A stretch of 64,000 nt of DNA from Symsagittifera roscoffensis. Taxonomy: Eukaryota; Xenacoelomorpha; Acoela; Convolutidae. The notes under the pieces are model-generated. The model was not told the origin of the DNA, did no database searches, and saw nothing but the letters and a program-made list of their open reading frames with translations. Shown here one piece after another: positions 41,846-52,200 of the stretch (position 1 is the first letter of the stretch; the number at the start of each line of letters is the position of its first letter). The translations under genes and the position numbers were made by a program. The DNA lies in contig NC_087063.1 of assembly GCF_963678635.1 (NCBI RefSeq), positions 76,531,617 through 76,595,616 of the forward strand, written 5' to 3'.

Positions 41846-42249
41846 GTGAGGTCAAAGCTATCATAACTCTGTTGAAAAAAACTTCTGAAATTAGTTTGTG
41901 CAGTTTGCAGAGTCTTAACACGTTCATGCACGGCACTGATTTTGTAGAACAACTGATTTGTATAAAAAATAGACGCCAAAAAACTTTCAAAAATGAGCTA
42001 AAAACACAAGTTGGGTCGAGATCGTGGTTTTATCGTCAGATCACCGGGACCAAAATTTGGTAACTTCAAGCCTTTGGGACCGTAATTTTTTTTTTGAGAT
42101 CTTGGCCACCAAATGAATCCGGTTTGACCCCTGGGAACTCAATTTTTTGGATGATGTGGATCGGAAAAGCTCATCCAGACCTTTTTTGGACTGAATTTGT
42201 TCTGACTTTATTTGAGTTTTTTATGAATACCAGTTCATTTAATCAGGAC

Positions 42250-42655
42250 CAGGAGCGGATCTAGGATTTTCTTGAGGGGGGCGGATTTTCAAAATAAATT
42301 AGAAAATTTTGTCTAACATTGTTTTTTGTGGTCGACCAAATTGATTTTCCGAGCTCTCGCCAAGCAATACTATGACCCTGCTTTGGCCGAATTTTTCAGC
42401 GCCGCAGGCAAAATTTTGAAAAAAAACAGGCCCAAAAGGCGTTTTTAGGAATTTTTTGCAAAATTTTGACAAAAACTCGATCGCCCCTCAAATTTAGATT
42501 ATATTGGCGGCCGAAGGTGCCTTTAAAAAATTTGTAGGGTCCGTAACACTGATATCTCAAAACAGTACAAAGAGGGGTGCCTTAGTGTCGGCAGGGGGTT
42601 GAATCCCTGAGGGGGGGGGGGCGTCAACCCCCCGCCCTCCGTAAATCTGCCCCTG
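42250..42655. mobile_element. hAT-type MITE with 8-bp target duplication
   Basis: 406 bp with terminal inverted repeats caggagcggatct / (reverse complement) caggggcagattt. It is flanked by identical 8-mers atcaggac at 42242-42249 and 42656-42663, the target duplication length of hAT transposons. No coding capacity. The interior resembles 32,995-33,235, so it belongs to a repeat family of this genome. A G-rich/C-rich segment near the right end forms a 10-12 G run. Confidence 0.75.
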
Positions 42656-42659
42656 ATCA

Positions 42660-43620
42660 GGACCATATCAAAGATCGATAGCTAATTTAAGATGGGGGTG
42701 TGGCGAGGACGCCCCCTTTCAGGGATTCGACGCCCGGACGACCCAAAGGGTCTTCTTCAAGGAACTTTTCTAAGACATCCATTTTTGACCGACATACCCT
42801 AAAGATTTGAAAGGCTCATATGGCGCTAATATATACTAAGTTTGGTTTGCCGGAATAAAAGCAATTTGTTGGTCAAAGCTTTCCTAAATGTGACCAAAAA
42901 CGCCACTTTTGGCCTTTTCTTGTCAAAAGTGGCTAGAATATGGTCTACATAGTGATTATGGAGAGCTTGTAAATCAGTTTTGTTTTCAAGATTTTGTTTC
43001 CCGGTGCTCACTTTATGTCAGTGCTCGACCGTAAAAGAATAGTCGAGACAGGGGTTTTGGTCGGGCACATATTTGAAACCTACCTCGATCACCGTCGAAA
43101 ACGGTCGAAACATACCTCGAGCACGGTTGAACACGGTTGAAACATGCTCTGAGCACGATCGACACATACTCCCAGCACGGTCCAACACGGTTGAAACATA
43201 ACTCGAGCACGGACAAAAGATACCAATTGTCCCGCGTTAATTCGGAGTCGAGAGATAATTTTCTTTCAAACATCAACATATAGCTCAAAAATAGTTCATC
43301 TACAAGGCATTTAAATTGAAAGAAAACATTTCCTTTGTTATAAAAAAGCATCATAGGTTTAAATTAAAAAGCATCACCCGGAAAAGTTTAAATTATAATT
43401 TTAAAATTTGGATACCTCGTGTTGTTTGAAAGTCGAAACATACCCAAACTCGGAAAGTCGAAACTCAAAACATGTGTTTGAGCACTTTTTTAGGTCGAGC
43501 ACGGTCTAAACACATCTTCTTTGGTCGAGCACGGTTGATCTATTTGTTTCGGTCGAGTAAGGTGCGCACTCAATCTCCGTAAATTGGTAAAAACTGAAGG
43601 TTTAACTGATTGAAGTAATG
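42660..43620. repeat. Dispersed repeat and gtcgagcacggt-type degenerate minisatellite
   Basis: 42,680-42,900 resembles 21,750-21,960. At 43,060-43,215, and again more loosely at 43,440-43,560, units such as acctcgagcacggttgaaca and cggttgaaacat recur with a period of roughly 32-50 nt. No gene is supported here. Confidence 0.45.
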
Positions 43621-44099
43621 AGAGCATTTATCAGTTATTAAACTCTCCGAAAACCCATAAATGATGTTTCATTTGATTATAACATTAGCAAAAACACCAA
43701 TAATCAGCCACGAATACGGTGCAAAATGGCGCAACCTAGCCAAAAGAGCTGGTAATTACGTCCTTGAAACATATTGTTTTTTCTAAGGTAAACCCTAATC
43801 AAAGCTGAACCGAATTAGAACCAAAAACAGTAAAAAGTGGTCAAATAGGATGAGAACCCCTTCTTTAGTATGTGAATACATGGGCCGGTGGGGTACTCAA
43901 ACCTACTCTGGAATGATCTACTTTGTTTTGCCTCATTTAGAATAGTCCGCTTGGCCATCTTGCCTCATTTTATATGCATTTATGCTCTAGTTGCATTTGC
44001 GTTGCAACATCCTCCGCACCTGAAAAAGAGCGGAAAGTGCGCAACCGTCCTGTTCATAAATTAGCTTGACGATTCGGGCGATAGAGTAACACCATGCGG

Positions 44100-44932
44100 A
44101 CTATCAGTTTCAATCACCCATACGACTGAGACTTGACACGCCTATTCAGTGAGGGAACGTATTTGCGAAGCCAACGAGACCATATAGAGTTAGCGTACGA
44201 CTGCGCTCGAACCTACCTTTTCTTGTGGTCGAAGTGTTCCCCAGGTAAAAGCGAAGAAAAGCTTGTGCCATGTGGCCAATTAAAAAATGGTTTGCGGTTG
44301 ACGATTTTTACTCACGTGAAGCGGTACTAACGGGAGTGATTGGCCTTGAATTCAATTCCAGCTCAACTAACCAGAGTGTTGTGTCTAACATCTCTTCAGT
44401 AACTCGGCAACCGCCTTCTTTCTTCGGACGAGGCGCTCCCAGGAGCCGCCATGATGATGTGAATCTGGCGTGTTAAATTTACCAGAACACCTTTGCGTGC
44501 AACAATGGTCGTAGCCATGACGTTCCAGTTCTTGATGCAGGCAAGTAACTCTTTTTCCGCACCAACGAAGTTCGTGCCGTTATGCGACCAGATCGTGTTT
44601 TGTGTACCACGACGCGCAATTAACCGTTCAATGCACACGACACAAGAACTAGTGCTCAGAGATGGTAAATTCTCAAGGTGTACAGCCCTGGTGGTTATGT
44701 GAATCAAAAAAAGTCCCCATGTTTTTTCAGTGTTTCTGCGAACCGGAACGTAAAGTTGTCCAAAGTAATCCACACCCGTATGATTAAAGAGTGGTTGCTT
44801 GTATCCGAGACGTTCGACAGATAAATCGGACATAATTGGCTGGATGGTACTTGCTTTGCGTTTATGGCATGTTACACATTGACTTTCGATAGACCGAAGT
44901 AGTCGACGCAACCCAAGTATTGCATTTTTCAT
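44100..44932 (-). pseudogene. BEL/Pao integrase
   Basis: From 44,932: ESQCVTCHKRKASTIQPIMS (the CxxC of the integrase zinc finger), LFNHTGVDYFGQLYVPVRR (first catalytic D), TTRAVHLENLPSLSTSS, then TIWSHNGTNFVGAEKELLAC, where the usual second catalytic D of SDNG is H (SHNG). Downstream in other frames are LELNSRPITPVS and NHFLIGHMAQ, the C-terminal part ('LNSRPLTxVS...NHFLLGR'), reaching about 44,100. Frameshifts and the D-to-H change make it inactive. Confidence 0.8.
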
Positions 44933-45006
44933 TTTTCAAACGGAGCGCATGTAATCTAAACCTTGCTGAAAATATTTATGGTGGAGGTTGCAGTCCAACA
45001 AGCGAA

Positions 45007-45198
45007 TTAGGGTATGAGGGGCGTCGAGTAATATTGGGTGCTTAGTATCAAACCCATAATTCTTGAGCAAACAATCCGGCCGGTGGAACGAATGATACCA
45101 GCGGAATTGATAATAGGAGAGTGTATGGCAATCCTACTATTGTTCCTAATCGGTTTAGCAGCGGCGAGTGTTTTCAGCTCAACGGGTAAGGGTTCCAT
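45007..45198 (-). pseudogene. BEL/Pao pol segment between RNase H and integrase
   Basis: SPIINSAGIIRSTGRIVCSR matches the 'SPFLDEDGLLRVGGRL' block that in BEL/Pao polyproteins precedes the integrase zinc finger. Only a short frame survives; it lies between the RNase H and integrase remnants in the right order. Confidence 0.6.
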
Positions 45199-45316
45199 GT
45201 GAGCAAAATGAGTAGTTTGTTTTCTGCGACATCAAGGTCAATGGGGTCGGTGATCCGTAAGTCCCTACCGCGAAAACTCTCATGTGAAGGCAGCATCCTC
45301 AACATAAACGCGACGC

Positions 45317-46149
45317 TTATTTTATACCTCGTAAAGGAACTAAACCTTTCCCAATTGAATCCGTGTTGAGAATCTTTGATGGATGTAACTTCGGGGACAA
45401 CGAAGAAAATGATGTCTCCAAGCAATTATCGACATCACAAGAAGGAAACTTCAAACAAAATTTGATGATCACAAGTTCATTGGCTAAAAACGGCCAATCA
45501 GTAATCCTGAGAAAGTTCGGACCAATAACACAGCTGCTATCTTTGAGTGCTTCTGAAGACATCCACCGTGTACCGGTATCAGCTGGATTATCGCCGCTCA
45601 TAACATAGAACCACTCATCAATAGTGGTCGATTTGAGGATTTCGCCGACACGGTTGGCGACGAAAACAGGTAATTTGTCATTGGAATTTAGGCAGTGTAA
45701 AACCGTAGTACCGTCTACCCACATGTAGACATGATTCATCTCAACGGTAAGTGGTTTCAGTATATCATCTTTAAGTTGTGTGGCGAGCAGAGAAGCTTGA
45801 AGCTCTAGCTTATGTATAGATAGCGCTTTCATCATCGCGACGCGAGTTTTACCAAAGATAAAGAATATTTGAGTTTTGTACAAACTCCAGAATCGCGGAC
45901 GCAAAAATCAACCGCACAGAAGACGTCGTGCGAGGTATCATCGAACATGCAAAGCTCAATTTGGTCGACAGATTCTAAGAAATAACAACGGGGAATAGGC
46001 AGTTGCCCTAACAGTGGGAGAATGGAGTTCAATTCGAGAAATTTATTTTTGATGTCTTCCGGTGTTTCGTCATCCCATTTTCGGGCACTGGTTTTCCAAT
46101 CATTGAGCCATTGCGTTATCGAGAGGCCAATCCACACCTCTGCTAACAA
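45317..46149 (-). pseudogene. BEL/Pao reverse transcriptase C terminus and RNase H
   Basis: Two overlapping frames. The first (46,149-45,832) has WKTSARKWDDETPEDIK, LGQLPIPRCYF and ELCMFDDTSHDVFCAVDF, the connection to RNase H ('ELHxFxDASxxAYxA'). The second (45,904-45,317) has LELQASLLATQLKDDIL, VYMWVDGTTVLHCLNSND, VFVANRVGEILKSTTIDEWF and GDNPADTGTRW, typical of BEL/Pao RNase H. The frame break lies near 45,850-45,900. Confidence 0.8.
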
Positions 46150-47259
46150 CTAACTTGTCTAAAACATGGTCCCACTTCGACAACGTTGCATATTTTTTTG
46201 ACGGACGAAAATACTGTTTCGTAAACTTCGGGGTTCATCGCTATATTAACGACCGAAGCTTTTACAACTGGAGCGTCCTCAGGGTGTGTGGACATATGAT
46301 CAATTGCTGTTTTTCGCAACTCGAAATTAGCTCATGTAGGCGAATCCCCTGCACCGAATATAAGGCGAGTGTTCCAGTGAACTACCGCATCGGGAGTGGT
46401 ATGTATCCTCTTACGGAATCACAAAAATGCAAAAACTAAATTTTGGAGCAGATCGGGACCCACCAATAAGGACTTGTTGAAGAAAGTGCCGTGCAACCTC
46501 GGGGCTCATTGTTATATTCATTTCATCAGCCTTAATGACAACATTAATCCAAATGAGTCCCATCTTAAGCTTCGGCGCACCTTGCCCGGCTTGTTGGGGT
46601 TTACCACGGGATGGTGCGGAAGATACCATTGGCGATTGGTAGGCTTAAAAGGATCATGCGTTTCGACAGTAACAACCTAGCTTTTTCGTATATCCTCTCT
46701 AATTGTGTCTGCATATCTTTCGCGCAGTTCAGGGTCTTCACTCAACCTTCACTCTAATGTTTTAAACTTTTTTGTTAGGCTGACATTACTATCAATCCAA
46801 AGCATAGACCCAATGTATCTTTCGCCATTGTGAACGGTTTCGCCATTGTAAAGCATGTGCGGCAGAACGAGCACGAGTCGTTTGAATGCAAAATAGGATT
46901 TCAACTCGTACCTGGATTTATTCTGGTCAGTCAAGGAGGAACCTTCAACAACACACTTAAAACACGAAGAAGTAGAACTGTTGGACGGCGGCAACGGACC
47001 ACGTACGACCCAACCTATCGGTAGGCGACCAGAACACGGTGAGTTTTTATCATCTTCGAAGATGAATTCAATGGCTCTACCGGCATGGTGGTAGTCTTGT
47101 CATAATGTCCTCAATAAAAGCTAAGTGTGGATAATTACTCTGCAAATCAGCAATTTTGATTAATTCAAAACCAATCCAAACATGGTTTTAAATATATGCA
47201 CACAGAGTAAACACAAAATGACTAATATTCGGTTCGGAGGAAACTGTAAACTTGACCCT
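46150..47259 (-). pseudogene. Decayed BEL/Pao reverse transcriptase region
   Basis: Only scattered matches remain, for example a minus-strand HWNTRLIFGAG-like phrase near 46,380 ('LGxxWxxxxDxL'). Frames are short and broken. It lies where the RT domain should be, between protease and RNase H remnants, so assignment rests mainly on position. Confidence 0.4.
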
Positions 47260-47445
47260 CTAAGTCTCAACAACAGTGGTTGAATTAAAAGCACTAATTG
47301 ACAAGTTAATAGTCTCCCCTACTAATTTGAGATGGTTAACGAGTGGGGAAGGCACCCAAGGGTGTTTCGACGCACTATCACAAAGAACCAACGTCAGGAG
47401 ACTGGCTACATCCGCGGACGCACCAATTGTTGCGATCGACAACAA
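47260..47445 (-). pseudogene. BEL/Pao aspartic protease remnant
   Basis: The frame reads LCDSASKHPWVPSPLVNHL then LVGETINLSISAFNSTTVVE, matching the BEL/Pao protease pattern 'CDSASxHSWVSxxLVxxLxLxGExVNLxIxGFNSTxVVET'. Position and orientation agree with the other pol remnants. Confidence 0.65.
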
Positions 47446-48249
47446 GCCTTTAGACGATTCAATTTCATGTACATTACAAACAGCGGCGTGTGTGGAAGAG
47501 TTTGTATTCTCCTGGGATTAATTTATTCCAACCTTATTTGAGTCAATTGACTTTTCCTTCCGAGGAAACATTTTATCGGCTCCCTAGAGCAAGAGTTTAT
47601 GTGTGCTATCGCACTCTGGCTTCGGGTTCTTTTTTTAGCCCTAGAACATTGCCGATAACTATGAGTGCCATTGAGGCAAGCCAAGCGAAGTTTCTGTTAA
47701 GCTACGTATTTTGCTCGTGAATAAAATTCTGTTCCTTGAAAACCAAACAGCTTCACAATGCTTGAAAGACTTATCCTGTAACTTACTAGATATCTTGGTA
47801 TTGGCTGCAAAATTCACCGGTTGTTTTGGCTAGCTTGCGCCAATTTATCATACAAAAGCTTATACCGAAACAAGTTGATATTGTGATCTCGATTTTGCAA
47901 ATTGTTTAAGATGCTTTTCTATTCTGACTGAGTGTGTTTACCCAATAAAACCCATAAGTAAATTTGTTTTATACAGTTTTTTTCAGATTGAGCGCACATT
48001 TTGGCTTATCCTGTAACTTACTAGATACCTTAGTTTTGGCTGCAAAAACTTTGATTGTTTATGGTTTAACTGGTTCCTGTGTTTTTGCCTTAGAGTTAAG
48101 TACACGAAATCTTTTGGCCTTTTCTTTCAGCCATTTATTAACATCTAAGAGTGTTGGGCGCTACCAATTTTGCCTTACAGTATGCGTGGACCATGCTTGC
48201 TTGAGGTAAGGCGGAATTTTACTAACAGCTTGGGGTAACAGGTTTACAA

Positions 48250-48770
48250 TCGTTAAATCATCGTTGAATAACAATGAATTGAAAAACTGCTATCAGGCCA
48301 GATATGGCAGAGGAGAAACTAGTGACAATTTTCGAATAGTTTATCTTAAAAGGTCGAAAAGCAACCAACTTATCAAGATGCGCGCCAATAATAGCGTGTG
48401 GTTGCCTAAACTTCCATTGCAAGGTGGCCAGTGCATCTTTGTACATAACGCCACTATGAATAAACTCCGCTTTTTCTTTGAGTGTTTTAAGTATGTCATT
48501 TACGTATCATCTGTGAGTACGGCGGAATCAACGGTGGACTTAAACTGACCAAATCATTCGGGCCAGTTTAAGGAATTGCCGCCGAACTGGGCTAACCTCC
48601 ATTCAGGAAGATGATCTTTGCGGCTATGCATTATTAAATCCGCTATTTCACGAGCAGAGAGAGGTCGATCCGATGAACAACATTGGTTCAGGTTTGTGCC
48701 ATTCTGCCAAATGGCACAGCGCAACCTTCCGGCGACACGAAATAAAATGAATAAAGGCTTTAGGAACAAA
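48250..48770 (-). pseudogene. BEL/Pao gag remnant
   Basis: One minus frame (48,769-48,554) has RPLSAREIADLIMHSRKDHL then PEWRLAQFGGNSLNWPE, the start of BEL-type gag. A second (48,446-48,258) has YKDALATLQWKFRQPHAIIG then DKLVAFRPFKI, the 'Y..AL..L...FG.P..IV.A.L..L' block. It is broken between the two. The first 67-nt module of the 48.7-51 kb cluster overlaps the upstream edge of this region. Confidence 0.65.
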
Positions 48771-48790
48771 AAAGTATTGCGAAGGAGGGT
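48724..48790. repeat. 67-nt dyad module 1
   Basis: Ends ACCTTCC (48724-48730) and GGAGGGT (48784-48790) pair with one T-G wobble. The exact midpoint (48757) lies in TAAAG-g-CTTTA. It is the leftmost of seven modules of identical length. Confidence 0.55.
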
Positions 48791-49039
48791 AGGAATATTC
48801 CAGAATTCTTATTTTTAAAATTTCGATTGAATTGTGGATATTTCTCAGAAGTACAAAAAAGACGGCCATTTTGACGAAAAACGACGAAAAAATAGAACAA
48901 CGACAAATATTGTGGAAAACGGTCGCACAAGAGACGAAAAATACGAAGCCTCTTATCGTGGCAACAACATACGATAAGACTCTTAGCAGCGGATATTAGT
49001 GGAGAAGGAAGCTTCAGTGGGGAAGGAATATTCCACGGA

Positions 49040-49106
49040 ACCCTCCCGTGCCACAAATTGGAAGAGATAAGGACGTTATCTCAGGAAGATTACGGGAGCG
49101 GAGGCT
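49040..49106. repeat. 67-nt dyad module 2
   Basis: Ends ACCCTCC and GGAGGCT (one mismatch to perfect inversion). The centre is GAGATAA-ggacg-TTATCTC (49064-49082), a perfect 7-bp inverted repeat around midpoint 49073. Confidence 0.6.
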
Positions 49107-49656
49107 TGGTCCCCCAGAGACTGTTTTATGTGAAGGGACTATATAAAACTAACTTTGTAGCTACTTGGATGTCGTAGAAGTCTGAATTAACACCGGTATT
49201 ATTTGATATTTTAGAATATGAGTAGCTAGAAAGAGGAAAGGGTCAATCCATCTCCAATGGATTTAATTTAGAACTGTCACACAAAAACATGTTAAAATAG
49301 GTTGTTCAAGCTGTGTTTTTAATGGCAATCACGTAGTCTGAGGATCCGAGACTCAGCTATGTGGTTGTGTTCGCATGTAAACGAAAGCTGATCAAAAGTC
49401 GTTTGACTGATGGCCTAAAAATAGTAACTTTTTACTTAGCCCTAAACAGAGCAGAAAATCAATTGGCAAGGTCGAGACGGTGAAAAACGAGTAGGATTAA
49501 GGTAACTGACGCCTGCCAGTCGTTAATAGGTACTTTTTCTACGCTCCGTCTCTGTGTAGTATTTGGGCGAATGTTACATAGACGTTTTTATGGCGCTCCT
49601 GGGTGGGCCTGTCAAAGGCATAAGACCATCATGATCAGCAGGCGTTTCAGCGACGA

Positions 49657-49723
49657 ACCCTCCGCTCCGGGCGTATGCCTGAGTTAGAGGCCTTAATGAC
49701 CGTTATTGTACTAGGGGGAAGGT
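49657..49723. repeat. 67-nt dyad module 3
   Basis: Ends ACCCTCC and GGAAGGT. The centre is GTTAG...TTAAT around midpoint 49690, pairing with G-T wobbles. It is separated from module 4 by only 4 nt. Confidence 0.55.
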
Positions 49724-49727
49724 GCGT

Positions 49728-49794
49728 ACCCTCCGCCTGGTACTATTTAGCTTTTTAACTTAGTTAACACCGAAAATTCCGGGGGCCGGAGGGT
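49728..49794. repeat. 67-nt dyad module 4
   Basis: Ends ACCCTCCG and CGGAGGGT, perfect inverted repeats. The centre is TTAAC-tta-GTTAA around midpoint 49761. The 3' part CCGGGGGCCGG parallels module 5 (CCGGTGACCGG). Confidence 0.6.
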
Positions 49795-50099
49795 TAGGTG
49801 GGAAGTCATGAGCCCGCTTGTCCCAAGGTCCCGGGACCAGAAACAATTAAAGAGAAAGCGTAAAACCAAACAAAAATAGTGTATAACCAACAAAAAGCCA
49901 AAAACAAATTTATTTGAAAACAAAAAATACAAAAACTGTAAAAAATCCAAAAAAGACCAAAAACAGTAAAAAACGTAAAGTGACAGTTTATATGTTATTT
50001 CCGGACGAGATGTGATCTGACCTTCCTATTTGTTGTTGTTTCAGATTGATTTATATCGTTTCTGATGAAAAGATTGTGTGTTTTGGTGAAGGGTTGGAT

Positions 50100-50166
50100 A
50101 CCCTCCCTCGAGTGTAATTTGAGTGTTTAAGCACGTTAATGGTGATTTTGCCGGTGACCGGAGGGT
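50100..50166. repeat. 67-nt dyad module 5
   Basis: Ends ACCCTCC and GGAGGGT, perfect inversion. The centre is TTAA-gcacg-TTAA around midpoint 50133. Confidence 0.6.
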
Positions 50167-50324
50167 AGAGTGGCAAGCTGACCGACGTGTTCCACACTCA
50201 ACAGGGACATAGGGACAACATCCACAACGATTGTTGGGTATCGTTGAAGCAATTTTAGTATCGTTTGGGTACTATTTCATTAAAACTTAAGTGGTCGGGG
50301 GCACGATTGGCGCGGTCCGATTGT

Positions 50325-50391
50325 ACCCTCCATCGATTACAAATTTCCGAGTTAAGGGTCTTAATTCGGGTATTTTGGTGCAAAGGAGGGT
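50325..50391. repeat. 67-nt dyad module 6
   Basis: Ends ACCCTCC and GGAGGGT, perfect inversion. The centre is CCGAGTTAAG-ggt-CTTAATTCGG, a 10-bp stem with one G-T, around midpoint 50358. This is the strongest inner hairpin of the set. Confidence 0.65.
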
Positions 50392-50786
50392 ATAGTACTA
50401 TTCATTAACGACTACTAATAGAATATTGTCCTTACTATATATTACTTATCTCCTATTTAGACCCAAGAAACACCAAAATTTTGTCGAAAATTACTGATTT
50501 TTGACAAACTATAGACCCCCAAATTTTTGGATATCCGAGCTTTTCCGAACAGCAAAAAGCTTTTATATAGGGAGTAGCTACCTAGTTCGATCCCCCTAAC
50601 TAAAGAAACCGCGTGAGAAAAAACTCAGTAAAAGTTGGAAAAAACCAAAATTTTTCGGTCAAAATTTCGATAATCTTCTGAATTTTGTCAATCTGTTTTG
50701 GGGATCGAGTTTTTGAGTTTTTAGAGTTAGAGCAATAAAATTTTTTGTATTAGGAGCGTGCTAGCTGCCTGAAAAGTTTTTGAGTA

Positions 50787-50853
50787 ACCCTCCGATTAGC
50801 TCCGTGGATAGAGCTAACGACTTAAGGATTGGAAAAGGAAGGAATCGGAGGGT
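50787..50853. repeat. 67-nt dyad module 7
   Basis: Ends ACCCTCCGATT and AATCGGAGGGT, an 11-bp perfect inverted repeat. An additional hairpin TTAGCTC-cgtggata-GAGCTAA sits in the left half. The central CTAA...TTAAG is slightly off-centre. Confidence 0.6.
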
Positions 50854-51355
50854 CCAAATTTGATAGTTATTGGCCAAATTTTTGTCTCCAAACCAATTTT
50901 GGTCCAGTTTTTTGCATTATTCCAGTGCCGTACAGGGCTACTACGCTCATTTCAATAATTTTTAGTCACTTTCAATAGGAATTGTGGAAAAAGTTTCCCA
51001 GAACCTATATAGGTGGTGAAAAAAGGCCATTTGGACAAACACGTTTTGGCAAATACTCGAAGACTAGCCAACCGATCGGGATAATCTTGGTACCATAAGT
51101 CGACGTTTTGGACCACTTTTCCGAACCGCAACCGTTTTTGGGTTGATAATTTCGGAAAAGAAATTTTTTTTAGAATTTGTTGGTTCGGAGGGTCCAAATT
51201 ACAGGTAACCCTCCGAGCGGCAGAAAATTTTATCAAAACACCTTTTTATCCAACTGGGAAGGTTGACCGTGTCAGCCAACCTGGTTTTAAGTCAGGAGGA
51301 CCGCTTTTGGAGACTTTATCGCGGTATCATAACCTTTTTTCTTGATTTTTGGGGA

Positions 51356-51640
51356 ACCCTCCGAAGTAACCCTCCGGAGTCAGCTAAACCCCTTAGCAAC
51401 CCTCCTTTGTGGAAAATTTCCACGAGATCATCCAGAGAAGTTAAGACAGCCCCCCATAGAGAATTTAGCTTGTTTTGACGCTTCCTGAAGTTGACTGAAG
51501 GCCCTTCTAAGGGAGGTTCAGAAATTTGAAAATTTTGGAGGTACCCTCCGGAGTAACCCTCCGAGGTAGGCTAAGTGTCTTAACAACCCTCCGAAGTAAC
51601 CCTCCGGAGTGTCTTAAACCTTCTAAACAACCTTCCTTGT
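51356..51640 (+). repeat. Tandem accctccg-rich repeat block
   Basis: At least eight direct copies of accctccg or close variants (51356, 51369, 51399, 51543, 51555, 51586, 51599 and a relative at 51630), arranged as 'accctccgaagta-accctccggagt' doublets followed by ctaa...ttag/ttaac. The segment 51543-51612 again has an inner CTAAG-tgt-CTTAAC at its midpoint and ends in GGAGTGT, so it resembles a 70-nt version of the upstream modules. Confidence 0.55.
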
Positions 51641-51847
51641 TAGAAACTTGAGGAAACCTTCTGTGGCAATTTGGGAAACGGAAAATATCCATTTGATTAA
51701 GATCATATTAGGATATTAGGCGTGCTTATTAGGATCATAGGAGCCCATTTTGACCCGGAAATTCGTGATCAACTTTGGATTCTAGATCGGGTGTATCAGA
51801 AGTACCCGAACAAAATTTTTTTTTTGATTGTGATTTTGGTTGTGTGG

Positions 51848-52200
51848 TTGCCTTGAGCTACTTAGTAGGAAAATTCGGGCAGTCCGGGAACAAATAAAGG
51901 AAGACCTCGGTGAGTGTATTAAACCAATACACACTCACTTGAGAAGAAAAGTTGTTCCCTACTCTCGTGCACTTGGAGCAGTCCGGGTGTGGGGGAGCTT
52001 TTTCTTAGACTATAGAAATTTTCGATCAGATGTTGCCTTGAGCTACTTAGTAGGACAGCTCGGGCAATCGCAGGGCACCTAAAAGAAGACCTCGGTGGGT
52101 GTATTAGGCAAATACACACCCACTTGAGAAGACTGTGTCCTGGGCTTTGTTCTTTCGGATCGTTCCGATTGAGGGAAGTCTTTTTCTTTAAGACTAAGTT
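51848..52200 (+). repeat. 185-bp tandem pair with a conserved hairpin
   Basis: Two copies start ttgccttgagctacttagta at 51848 and 52033. Each contains aagacctcggtg, then a stem-loop (51910-51938 and 52095-52123), then acttgagaag, and ends with ctttttctt..gact. The stem gtgagtg/cactcac in copy 1 becomes gtgggtg/cacccac in copy 2, so both sides changed together. It lies about 400 bp upstream of gag and may belong to the Gypsy leader or LTR. Confidence 0.6.

Larger units (their letters stand above)
44100..48800 (-). mobile_element. BEL/Pao LTR retrotransposon remnant, minus strand
   Basis: In minus-strand order (high to low coordinates): gag (about 48,770-48,250), protease (about 47,445-47,260), reverse transcriptase C-terminal part and RNase H (46,149-45,317), zinc-finger linker (45,198-45,007) and integrase (44,940-44,100). 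All are in broken frames. The PR-RT-RH-IN order and motifs fit BEL/Pao. I could not find a matching LTR pair by eye, so the limits are approximate. Confidence 0.75.

Noticed and set aside
50787-50853. A genuine tRNA gene at module 7 (7-bp acceptor-like stem, D-arm-like hairpin)
   Set aside because: No T-arm GGTTCGA box and no standard anticodon arm; it belongs to the 67-nt module family instead.
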